Source of the DNA: Gnetum montanum
Taxonomy: Eukaryota; Streptophyta; Gnetopsida; Gnetales; Gnetaceae
Assembly (NCBI GenBank): GCA_015680685.1
Contig: MNCI01033485.1
Span: 96,786-131,784, forward strand
Direction: 5' to 3'
Length of the DNA: 34,999 nucleotides
Below the pieces are notes generated by a model. That model made no database searches, was not told the DNA's origin, and saw only the letters and a list, made by a program, of their open reading frames with translations. Positions 20,721 through 30,796 of this stretch are shown one piece after another. Each line of letters starts with the position of its first letter. The stretch's first letter is position 1. The translations under genes were made by a program, and so were the position numbers.

Positions 20721-22482
20721 ACTGTGGGTATCGCCACTACTGGTGTTACCTAATAGGTTGTGGTAGAGTTCCACTTGGATAATACGTTAATGGTTGGTGG
20801 AACTACCTCGAGTTACCTTGGGGATAAGGTAACCGTCAGGGTGCTTGCCATTTGTTAAGTCGTGGGTTAAGTGCATCCACTCCAGACTCTTGTAGATGTG
20901 ATATTATTAGGCAACATCCCTTAGGATGGTCATACTAGCATATCTCACATCCACTGTCATTGTTTGTATCAGAATACATAACCTCTTCGGTGATAGCCAT
21001 TTTTCCCTTACCTTTGTTATGTGCATGGTCCAAATCCCTCTTTTTCTTTCTATCATGGTCACTACTTCTCTCCTTAGACTCCTCTACGATTTTTAGAATA
21101 GTTTCAAGTCTACTATCTAAGGAGTTCCACATTTGATCTACCTTTGTCAACACTTCTATTGTTAATTTTTGAAGTGGCAAGGTTTTCCTATTCACCATCT
21201 CTTCAAGTGGTGACTCATCCTCCTCCTCATAGAATCTCACTCCCCTTTTTCGTAGGGAAGGATCACAGTTGTATTCTTCCACGCTTTCTCTCTTGCATAG
21301 CTCTCCTTCTTCCTTAGCTACTTGCTCCAAAAATCTATGGATTTGATGGAACCTAAGCTCTGATAATCTCCCTTGGGCATACGTTCCATGGGTTCTCCTA
21401 GTTTCGTGCCTAAGTCCATCTACGAGATGGCATAGTTGATCCTGTTGCGAGTAACCATGGCCTGGGCAATGATGTAACAGTGCATAGTATTGGCCCATGG
21501 CAGCATCCAAGGGTTCATGAGTTCCTTGCTTCCATCCTTGGATTTTCTTTCGTAGGTTGGACACTCAGGAGTACATTTGATACTTATCATTAAATAGTTC
21601 TAGCATTGTACTACACCTTTGAATGGATTCTGGTTCTAAGGATCGGTACAAGCTTTTCGCTTCTTTTACCAATTTCCATGGGAACAACTTTAATTTCTAT
21701 CACTCATTCTCAATATTCTACAAGACACATGCATCGTGAAATGCTTGTAAGTGGTTCTGAGGATCAACGTTGTATCCCCTCTCAAATTGTGGGATATTAT
21801 TCATGTCTAGTCTCTTGATCCTACTATCTTTCTGGTGCCTTGTAGGAATTCTAACGACCTCCATAATGTTTAACATGCTTCGAGTTGCAAGTAGGGGTTC
21901 CTCATGGTCATTTCTTTCATAGCATCTGTGATATCTATGCGGTTCCCTACTTTCCCTTCTTCCATTTCGTGATTCCCTAAAATTCCCTCATCCTCGCTCT
22001 CAACTCTCTCATAGAGGTTTCACATTTTGTTTACCCTTATCCTCACGATGAGGTTCCTTATGACTGCATCTTAATGTTGAAGCAGAGGGTGAATGTGATG
22101 ATGAAGGTGAAGAAGAAGGAGAACCATCGCCATGATGATGTTTCTTACCTTCTCTTCGGTGATCCCAGCCTCGATTGTGATGATGATCAGAACATCCACC
22201 CTTATCATGTGTTTGTGTTTCCTCATTAAACACTTGGTGTTCATGGGAATCAGAAATAGGGTTATGAATTGTGGAATGAAGGTTCTGATACACTACCTCC
22301 TCACCATCGTTAGGAGGGGGAACATCGTTTTGTGGAGAACCTACTAAAATAGGTTCACCACCCTCAATTTTTCTTAAGACAGGTGGAGCATTATGGGGCC
22401 CTTTGCCCTTCAACAATGTATAGTATCTCTCCTATTGCAATTCTCTTTGACATTGCACATCTATGGGATGGTAGTCCCTTGC

Positions 22483-22748
22483 GTGGTAATTGCATGCAAC
22501 GTACTTTGTGTATAATTTTGACATGCCTATTCGTGCAAGGACACGAAGGAGCATGTCGGGGGCTGCTTTGTTTGGAGGCAACACTATGTTACCCTCCAAG
22601 TATCTCCAACGCAANTGTGGTAATTGCATGCAACATACTTTGTGTATAATTTTGACATGCCTATTCGTGCAAGGACACAAAGGAGCATGTTGGGGGCTAC
22701 TCTGTTTGGAGGCAACACTATGTTACCCTCCAAGTATCTCCAACGCAA
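22483..22748. repeat. Direct duplication of 132 bp around a single N
   Basis: 22483-22614 and 22617-22748 are near-identical (a handful of differences, mostly C/T and G/A) and are separated by a lone N at 22615. The other gag copies have this block only once. The placement suggests two unmerged contig ends or alleles rather than a biological duplication. Confidence 0.8.
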
Positions 22749-22782
22749 TTGTTCATCTTGATGGAAGATAAAGGTAAAGTTG

Positions 22783-22812
22783 GGTATATATTCATCATGA
22801 TGAATATATACC
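22783..22812 (-). promoter_or_regulatory. Conserved gag-start stem-loop, copy 3
   Basis: Perfect 13-bp stem GGTATATATTCAT (22783-22795) / ATGAATATATACC (22800-22812) with loop CATG, 110-140 nt after the gag ATG. Same stem as copy 2. Confidence 0.6.
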
Positions 22813-23048
22813 ACATTGAATTGTTGAGGAACTGGTGGTTCTTGGTTATATGTGTTGTGCCACCGACTGTCTCTTGTGTTGTTCCTAGGCAGTGAAGTGC
22901 TTTTGTGCGAAGAAGAAGACATTTTTGTCTTATTCGGTGTGTTGTTTACCATTATCTTATTTTTCTTATGATCAACCCTAAGGGTTCGTTCTAGCTCTCA
23001 ATGATGTGAATGATTTCCTAAGTTCTACATAGCGCATAAACAACTAAG

Positions 23049-23066
23049 TCCCCAGCAACAGCGCCA
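23049..23066 (-). promoter_or_regulatory. Primer binding site, tRNA-Asp type, copy 3
   Basis: The minus strand reads TGGCGCTGTTGCTGGGGA, one base after the LTR. Only two C-to-T changes from the tRNA-Asp(GTC) complement, the best preserved with copy 4. Confidence 0.85.
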
Positions 23067-23067
23067 A

Positions 23068-23847
23068 TGATGAGTGGCGAGGTACCCCTACACTCAACCA
23101 TATGAATATGAGCGTCTCATGCGTGATCCAGTTGAACTCCAAGGACTAAGTGCTTGCACACCCTAATGAAACACTTGAGGTTAATCAATCGCTATCTTCC
23201 CAAACTTACTTATATTGTCACAGGTGTATGGTTAAGTAAGTTTGAGGTATATGATTTTTATGTCTTTTATCTTTTTAACGTCTTATGCTAAGAGGAAAGG
23301 GTGAAGAGACTAAATCACTAACTTTCATTAACTAAGTTCTAATTATCCTAGCACCAGTATCCATTCCGACTTGCCATACACACCCTAAACCAGTGCAATG
23401 CTACTGGGATTACCAAACACTACTTGTTCCTAGGTTACCAAGCATTACACATGTGCTCGAAGCAGTCGTACTAAATGTACTTAACTAGGAGAGTTAAGGG
23501 TTGAGAGAGATTAATTAACTAGGAAAGAAATTAAGAATTTAACACTAATTAATTCATATTTAGCTTAGTCCACATGCTGCAAGGTTTATTAGAAAGTTCA
23601 TCTTTATTTCTGTACACAAATGTGTGCTCAAGTACAATTTGCTCGAATAAAGATCCGTTCACTTTGAGACTCCTACTGCAAGCACATGGAAATTATGCTA
23701 ACTCTGGAATGATAAAACTGCTATATTTTGGCTAAGGTTCTAGATCTAGATGAGTGAACAAGGGAAAGCCACCTCTTATTTATAGACAAGGCAACAGGTT
23801 GTGATATCGCGTACGTGATATCATGTACACGATATCGTGGCTCATCA
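23068..23847 (-). mobile_element. 5' LTR of copy 3
   Basis: 780 bp, TGATGAGTGG...GGCTCATCA. Minus-strand TATA 23775-23785; poly(A) stem 23600-23608 with 23646-23654, perfect. GATATC palindromes with GTAC spacers at about 23802-23838 are the clearest example of the U3 array. Confidence 0.9.
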
Positions 23848-23850
23848 ATA

Positions 23851-24111
23851 NNNNNNNNNNNNNNNNNNNNNNNNNNNNNNNNNNNNNNNNNNNNNNNNNN
23901 NNNNNNNNNNNNNNNNNNNNNNNNNNNNNNNNNNNNNNNNNNNNNNNNNNNNNNNNNNNNNNNNNNNNNNNNNNNNNNNNNNNNNNNNNNNNNNNNNNNN
24001 NNNNNNNNNNNNNNNNNNNNNNNNNNNNNNNNNNNNNNNNNNNNNNNNNNNNNNNNNNNNNNNNNNNNNNNNNNNNNNNNNNNNNNNNNNNNNNNNNNNN
24101 NNNNNNNNNNN
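23851..24111. other. Assembly gap (261 N)
   Basis: All bases are N. The gap begins three bases into the putative target duplication of copy 3, so the right flank of that insertion is unknown. Reading frames across it are meaningless. Confidence 1.
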
Positions 24112-25099
24112 TACGAGACTCCATTTTGGATAAATAATAGACATCAACAATTGCATTCAACAGAACCTTCAAAAGACTTGACAATTTCTGATTGAAATAC
24201 CACGGAGATTCACTTTAAAGATAAAAAGAAGCTATTCTGGTCCCATCAAAATACAAAATATTTTCTGAACCCTCTTGACTATTGAAACATTCAACAACAT
24301 GACTACCAGCAAAGGCTCTCTTACAACGATCTCAATAGCAGTTCTTATACGTTGCACAATAACCAAATTCACTACTAAAATGCTCTTAAGGCTTTCAAAC
24401 ACAAGCGCTTCTATGGCAAAATTTTAATAGAAATTTTCAATCGTACAACAAGAACAATAAGAGCAATCTAAAAATCCCAAAATTACTTGCCAAGGATGAT
24501 ACTATCTAAACCACTAGCTAAACAATTTAAACAAAATAAAAAATAAAAAAAAACATAACTCACAGGACCATAACAAAGAGGCTGAAATCTTTTCTCTAGC
24601 AAGTCATCTTACAAGCAATCTTTCACACTTTCTTCTTTACAAATGCTCTTCTCCCAAGACCCAAAGTGTGTATCCAAGTGAGAGCCAAAGTGCTAGCTAG
24701 TAGCCTTCCAAAGTGTGATGTGAGACCTCCCCCGCAAGTGTCTTTTTTTTTCTTCTTACCCTTGAAGCCTTTTTATAAGGTTCATAAGGTAGTTACATTC
24801 CAAAATATCCTAGCTAACTTTTCTCCCAAGTAAGGAGGTTACAACTTACCCATCTAATTAGGAGGAAGTTATGTAGTTAGGAAGTTATACATAAAGTTAG
24901 GAGGAATTTATGCTAACACTAATATTTGTAAATATTACAAATATTGCTTTTGTAAATATTGCTTTTATTTAGAATTTTAAATACTAAATGTCATGTCCTT
25001 AGGAATCCTTGTGAAAGTAATAAAATGGAAATTAACTAAATCCCTCCTTTTAGTTATATAAATATCCTAAAAATCCTAAAAATATCTTTTTCCCTTTTC
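24112..25099 (-). other. LTR- or promoter-like AT-rich region
   Basis: No coding frame. On the minus strand a core promoter (CCTTATAAAAAGG, 24768-24780) is followed by a purine-rich and then mixed leader to about 24560, as in LTR R/U5 regions. Upstream of it, 24860-24905 holds imperfect repeats of AGTTAGGAGGAA. Possibly a solo or truncated LTR of another family; no termini could be fixed. Confidence 0.35.
24768..24780 (-). promoter_or_regulatory. TATA box, minus strand
   Basis: CCTTATAAAAAGG, a strong TATA match, followed by AAGAAGAAAAAAAAAG and a GC-richer leader. No gene is seen downstream within the readable sequence. Confidence 0.4.
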
Positions 25100-25415
25100 T
25101 CAATGTCATATATATATCTTATGCTATGCATACCTAAATTAATTCATTTTAATTTAATTTTCAGAGTTATAGTTAAGGGGACCTTTCTTAAAATAGCTGA
25201 AATTCAGGGCATTGTGGATGCAAAGGTTACGGCGGTTCTATCTTGTATTTTTCTTGCATTTGACATCTGGAATAATGTCGTGTCCATTTGTTTCAATAGC
25301 ACCATTGAACCAGCAGGCATCGGCAGTGGCATCGAGTTTCTTTCAACCAAAGGAGGTAATGTGTTGATTTTATCTTCATCTTGCTGCCGCTGTTAATGAC
25401 TTGAAATTCAGATCA
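25100..25415. other. Unassigned stretch downstream of the gene fragments
   Basis: Both strands carry open frames (plus 25103-25396; minus about 25230-25385 with LPPLVERNSMPLP). I recognise neither. Base composition is richer in GC than the AT-rich flanks and resembles the adjoining gene fragments, so it may be a third captured piece. No function is proposed. Confidence 0.3.
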
Positions 25416-25419
25416 ACAT

Positions 25420-26124
25420 CAAGGTTGTTTTGCGGATAACAGAGTTGGGAGTACTGGGATTGTATATCCCTTCCTTCTTCTTTTTGTTCCTTAATTTTCA
25501 TTGGGCCTGGCTCGCCTAGGTCTGGAGCGTCTGAACTTCTAAAGCTCATCAGCATGAGCAACATCAAGTACAGCAAACTCATAAGTACCAAGATTACTCA
25601 TAATCCTCTTCTCAGAAATCAGCTCTGCATACGCAGTCATGTTGTTGGGCACCGTCGGCGCCTCCCACTGCCATGTGTGATGGAATAGTTTCATCTCGGC
25701 AGGAATGGAATCGAACCCGCACGCGCTCGCAACCAAAGACTCGCTCTCCATAGCTTGGTCGTGGAAAAGGGCCTTCATGTGCTCCACGAACTCAGGCTTG
25801 CCAGTGATGTCGAGGTAATCGACGCTGATGGCGATGCAGGCGGCGACAACGGGTTTTGCGTAGAGGCGGAATGGGACCACACAGGCGAGCACGAGGTGGG
25901 TGCATGTGCACAGTCGTTGCAATGAATTTGGGTCAAAGACGTCAACCACTAGAATCGAAATTACAACCTGCAGCGAAGGAGGGGAGGCCCAACGTAAAGC
26001 GTCAACGAGCCGACTGCGACTGCGTCCGGCGACGCCGATTCACAGGTCCGACTAATGCGCAGGCACGACTCCGAGCAAGTACCAGATGACTTATTTGCTG
26101 ATGAAGCCCGAAAACCACGGTGTC
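25420..26124 (-). pseudogene. Saccharopine-dehydrogenase-like oxidoreductase fragment
   Basis: The open frame 25539-25949 matches the plant SCPDL-type protein (family of Arabidopsis At5g39410): LQRLCTCTHLVLACVVPFRL, VVAACIAISVDYLDITGKPEF, ASACGFDSIPAEM, LGTYEFAVLDVAHADEL. In the same frame upstream are SRLVDALRWASPP and AGR; further 5' a degenerate TVVFGAS suggests the Rossmann start. Downstream, a frameshift leads to RRSRPRRARP, and another gives VIRKTTL at 25420-25440. The family has an N-terminal NAD(P)-binding fold and about 430-450 residues. Roughly the N-terminal half is here, with at least three frame breaks and a TGA, so it is a pseudogene. No intron is apparent. Confidence 0.75.
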
Positions 26125-26199
26125 CAGTTCTAATTATCCAGCCCTCAGTCACGATTCTTCACACCAACCAAAAGTGCCATTGCCAAGAAATGCAACAAG

Positions 26200-26415
26200 A
26201 AGACGATCCTTCATTAATTTCAATTCACCAAATCCAAAACCTGTTGGCAGTCCATTCGTTGGATCTTCTGTGCGCTTCCAACTCTTAACTGGACCATAAA
26301 GCTTAAGAATAGAACGTAAAAATCTATTATCCACGATGGTGGCTATTTTTCCAACATAAACGGTGGTTTGGGGTTTCTCAGAAAGAACATTAACAGGAAG
26401 TATGCTTTTTGAGGT
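26200..26415 (-). pseudogene. RRM fragment resembling RNA-binding protein 25
   Basis: The minus strand reads SEKPQTTVYVGKIA, then VDNRFLRSILKLYGPVKSWKR and TEDPTNGLPTGFGFGE. VYVGKI is RNP2 and GFGFGE is RNP1 of an RRM. The GPVKSWKR...DPTNG...GFGF pattern is typical of plant RBM25, a splicing factor. After GFGFGE the frame shifts (IEINEG in another frame) and homology ends, so only the first two thirds of the RRM remain. The PWI domain and RS-like region are absent. About 75 bp separate it from the oxidoreductase fragment on the same strand. Confidence 0.7.
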
Positions 26416-26822
26416 AAATAATCTAATTCTTTGTTTGCTATTGTACTATCTTCCAATCTCCAATAAAAGAATAATTTGGCACTTTAATTTCATATTCCAA
26501 GAAGGCCTCAACATCAAAATTCTTTATTAGTAGATTTCTTCAAAAACACCCATCAACCCACAACACTAAAGCTGTAAATTTACTTCTAAATTTACAACCA
26601 TAGATTGTTCCAATTTTTAATAAAATATTCCAACTATTCCATGGAATGGCCAAATGTGCCAACAGCTTTGATGTTTGTAAAACCACACCACATTTGTAGG
26701 ACAAGTGTTTCCTCCTTGGGATGATTTGTGTCACATCCACCTGGGCTTTGACTAGCCAGTAGAGGCTCCCCAAAGGAGAACTTATGTTCTGTCTATTAGC
26801 ATTCCAAAAGACATTTTTGACA
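26416..26822. other. Intergenic, nothing recognised
   Basis: Mixed composition. A 77-codon minus-strand frame (26540-26773) matches no family I know and has no supporting context. Confidence 0.5.
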
Positions 26823-26850
26823 CCCCCCTCCCCCGCCGCCCCACCCCCCC
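26823..26850 (-). repeat. G-quadruplex-forming tract (C-rich on plus)
   Basis: The minus strand has G7-T-G4-CGGC-G5-A-G6, four G runs of four or more with short loops. It meets the usual G4 pattern and stands out in an AT-rich region. Confidence 0.8.
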
Positions 26851-29119
26851 AACAGCCTAAATATAGATACTAGGTGACTCTTTTCACTTGGGGAATGATA
26901 CTTTGGCCACTTATGAGGCATTTTTTAGCCCCAAACATATGAAATACGTGAAATTGTCCTTCTTTGATTACAATCTCGACATTTACAATGAAGTTTTACC
27001 TTGGGTTTCATGGGATGGAGGTACAAAGGTTACAACATGAAAAGGCAACTAAGGTTAGAAGAGTTACCATTATTAGGAATAACATGAAGATCTATCATTG
27101 GTAAATTTTTGAAAAATTCTATAAAGTTTTGTAAACTTTAAAGTTAGTCTAATATTTTTGTCATTTTTTTAGTTTGTAATGCATCCACTCAAATAAATTT
27201 TGTAATGTGGTAGTGAAATTTTTGTAATGACAATTAATCCTATTTATGTTACCCCATAAGTTTTCTTAGTTGAAATTTATTCATTTTGTAAAAAACTTTA
27301 TTTCATTTTTATCTAACTTGAGGATGCATTTCTAGTTAGTCATAGGTATATGGTCAATAATAAAACTGTATTTTAGAATGGTTTAGTTAATGTTGATGCA
27401 TTGATATAGCTTCATTGATGATGATGCATTAATGTTGCTTAGTCAACTAAGCCTATGTTGCATTAATACATCTATGTTAATATAATTATAAAAAATGCTT
27501 ATAAATATGATTCACTTGCTATGTTTAAGTTCTATTTTGATTACTAGTATAGTTAAGCTCTTGCAATTTATTTTTATAGTCTAGTAATAGTTAACATGTG
27601 CTTGAAGTGTTAATATAAGTGGATTGTATATGAACGTAATTCAAGAATGATAATAAGAACAAGATTGATTTTCATTCTTTACAACACTCTGACTTAAAAT
27701 AGTACTTACCTTCAATATAATCATATTTTCCATATAGTTAGCTTAATGTTTACTTTTCTGTTCCATATAGAATTAGTAAAATAAGAATGATAATTTTCAA
27801 GCATAATGTGTAATCATTTGATAATCTAATAGTGATATTTCTTACTACAACTAGTAGCATGTTGCTTGGTGATTCCAACAATGATTACACTATCTCTACA
27901 TGTGTACAATAAGCTAAGAATGGATAGTCATCATCATAAGTTAGCCTTTCGTTATAAATTAGAATAAATATTTAATTTTTTATTATTAGATTATTTTAGT
28001 TCAAGGCCTCAATAACATCATTATCATATGCCTTAGTTATACTTAAGCACATGCATTAAGGGTTAATGCAAGTAGAGTCGGGTAGATAGTAACTTGCAGT
28101 CTTAAATTTAATTACCTAGATACCATCCTAGTCACATCCATAAATTATAACACGGTCTACCATGATGCTTATAGATTGTATGATTAGATATTGGAAACAC
28201 TTGCCACTCATCATGTAACAAATTAGTTTTCAAAAGATAACATCTATGCTTTAGTAAATATTATTTATGCTTAGCTATTAGGCATAAGGATGTATGTCTA
28301 TGTTATGAGATATTCTATTATATGCTTATAACTCTTTCTTTTATTCTTATTGGTATTTGAACTTGAGATCTCTTGAATTATATAATAGTTGTTATGCATC
28401 TTGAGATTTGAACTCTTGACTTCTTTTTTACATTTGATATAATGATATTTTATTAACTATTTATTTTATTAATTCTTAAGTCCTTTTAATTTTTGATTAG
28501 TCTTTTATTATGTTACTAATCCTTATTTCTCTTAGATGGATATATTCAAAGGATGATGATGGTTTATGACACGTAGTTTATTTATGCTTATATTTTTATA
28601 GTTTTATATTTTATTTTATTCTAATATTTTCTAGAATAAAGTAATGGGAAATGTTAAATATTTTGGATTTATTAAAGTTATTATTTTATGTTATCTCAAA
28701 ACCCATTCTTAGATTTATAAGCTTATTTCAATATTTGCTATGCGTCTTTTCATCTATTTGTTGACCAATTGATCCTTTTGTGGTACCATGTAAATTGATT
28801 TTAGAAATTGATTATTTAATTATTATTTTAAAACTTTTTAAATAAATAATTAGTAACTCTCTTGAAATTAAATATGCTTCTTTTCCTCTTTTTCTTTCTT
28901 GCTTGTGACTATGCATGACAAATCTCTTACTGATTCTAGATCTGAACCTATCCCTACTTGGAAAATTCATGTTCTCAAATTGATCTCTTTAACTAGAGGA
29001 ATTATTTATTCATTAATCAATTTTTCTCTTATAATTTAATATTCTTTAGATCTACATTTCTATTTTTCTTTTCTATATTAATCAAACCTTATTTCTTGTT
29101 GTTAATCTAACCCTTGTTC
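26851..29119. other. AT-rich intergenic DNA, no gene
   Basis: Stops in all frames throughout. No LTR termini, primer sites or coding blocks were recognised; probably old, eroded repeats. Confidence 0.6.
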
Positions 29120-29280
29120 ACTATTCCAATTATCAAAATTCACCACCACTGCTGGTGATATCATCGTTAATGCCATTGTTACATGTTGTTATCATGGTTA
29201 TCACTATTATCACTTTTTGTTACTATGATTACTACCATTGTTACATATTATTACCTATTATTAGTGACACATAAAACCTT
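29120..29280 (+). repeat. Low-complexity ATT/ACC-type tract
   Basis: Interspersed TTATTA, CCATTGTTAC and ATCATC-like triplets, for example CCATTGTTACAT twice (29173-29184 and 29238-29249). A decayed trinucleotide-type repeat. Confidence 0.5.
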
Positions 29281-30747
29281 GGATTCACCATCTTTTAGAC
29301 ATTCGATCTGAAATTACTTCAAATAATAGTAAGTAGTAGACATTTCAGGTGTGCATTGGTGCAGTTATCATGTTAAATTATGAGGCAATGTTTAGGCTAT
29401 TGAAACTAGCTACTTAGGTAATAGCAAACATTGTAATGAAATTTGGCTTTATCACTAGTGATTATCATTGTAGTCAATATCAGTAAGGTTTCATTAATAG
29501 ACATGATTTTTGATAAAGACAACTGATATGGAAAATAGTTAGTTGATCAGTGGGTAAGCATTGTGGAGGGATTTAATTATGTTGCTTGAGCATTATACAT
29601 TTAGCCAAGAAGCTAGAAACTTGGATAACTATAAGGTTGGTCGTAGTCATAATGTAATCTAATAGTTGGAAATTGACATACATGAGGGTTTATTAACTCA
29701 ATAGTTAAAAATTTTCATACATGAGGGTTGGATAAGATAGATGAAGTATGTTCTTGTAAAAATATTTTTCACATTTCTACAAGGACATCTTCATAAACTA
29801 AGTGTCAAAATACATAGTACATGACTGTAACTAATCTTCAAATTTTGATAATCCTTGATATATTAGTGATTATGAAATAAAGGAGCATGGAGCCTCCAAT
29901 TAGATATAGACTTAGCTTGTTGCACATGAACTAGAAATGGTAGGGAAATGATGAAAAATTTACATTTTAATACTAAAAATGGCAAGTGTAAGTCATTAAA
30001 GAAATGACTAAGTTTAAAATATTTAAAAATAAATTAAATATAGAATAAACTATGAGCAATAGAATAAAAACCAAGTATAAAATCTAAGTAAAAGAACATA
30101 AAATATTAAAATATTAAGAAGATGATATAGGAAAAATGATCTTGGATTCCTTACCAAATAATAAAATGCTTTATCAATCTCTCCTATGAAGTGTCAAAAC
30201 TACAAGCGATAGATGAAACACACACGTTAATCAAAAATGATAATAAGAGCTTATATCATAAGAAAAATATGAATTTAGAGAGTGGAATTAAACCTCTAGA
30301 GGATTAGGATATGGGTGAGGAAGCTATAGGAATAATTCAAAATCAATTTTGGGCCAAAAGGAGGTTATTTTCTTGAAGGGTTCTGAAATTGATGTTGGAG
30401 CTCAAAACATTTCAGCTTTGGAATGTGTTATAGAAGCCTACAAATTCGATCTTTGGAAGTGATGCTAAAGGTGTAGAAGGTGGCCATGGAGCACATAGGT
30501 GCTATGATGATGGTAGGCATTCATGATTTTGATTTTCTAAAATCTGATCTCTCCTTTCAAATCTCAAAATATTGGCCTCAAAATTTATGTTTAAAGCTCA
30601 TGTTTATAGGTCCAAGATAATAAATTTCAAATTAGAAATACTAAGATTAAACTTGAAGTTAATTATAGTTCACTTGAAGTTCACCTTGAGTCCAAAAATA
30701 GCAAGTTTGATCTTTTGACTTTGTAAGCTCGAATAAATTGATGGGTT
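29281..30747. other. AT-rich intergenic DNA, no gene
   Basis: No frame, terminus or RNA gene recognised. Confidence 0.6.
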
Positions 30748-30796
30748 ATGCTAATGCTAATGCTAATGCTAATGTTGAAATCAACATCAATGTTAG
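30748..30796 (+). repeat. (CTAATG)4 repeat and left arm of an inverted repeat
   Basis: Four perfect CTAATG units at 30751-30774, then TTGAAATCAACATCAATGTTAG. The 40 nt from 30757 to 30796 recur inverted at 31771-31809. Confidence 0.75.

Larger units (their letters stand above)
20911..22922 (-). pseudogene. Gag polyprotein remnant, copy 3
   Basis: Starts at the ATG at 22922 (MSSSSHKSTSLPR). Open to about 22620 through VVYIHHDEYIPNFTF and QDEQLRWRYLEGNIVLPP, then broken by the duplicated block and N at 22615. It resumes with KLYTKYVACNYHARDYHP, TAG (22432-22434), and GPHNAPPVLRKIEGGEP, DVPPPNDGEEVVYQNLHS, the His/Ser/Pro-rich block (to 22009). After a frame change come NNIPQFERGYN and a 209-codon open stretch (20935-21564) with GQYYALLHHCPGHGYSQ, GLRHETRRTHGTYAQGRL, coiled-coil-like and basic segments. 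It ends at a zinc-knuckle-like motif with TAG inside. The fourth ligand and spacing are conserved. Confidence 0.85.
17071..23847 (-). mobile_element. Retrotransposon copy 3, both LTRs present
   Basis: A 6.78-kb minus-strand element in the same order as copy 2: 5' LTR 23068-23847, primer site 23049-23066, gag, linker, protease, non-coding region, polypurine tract, 3' LTR 17071-17855. The left flank is ATAGG. The three bases visible after the right LTR before the N gap are ATA, consistent with the same 5-bp duplication. Its gag retains the longest open pieces of the four copies. No polymerase is seen. Confidence 0.9.

Noticed and set aside
23780-24195. Several ORFs across the N gap
   Set aside because: They consist mostly of unknown residues.
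25961-26288. ORFs overlapping the gene fragments (minus 25961-26152; plus 25856-26089 and 26055-26288)
   Set aside because: Other frames of the oxidoreductase and RRM fragments; the matching frames explain the sequence better.
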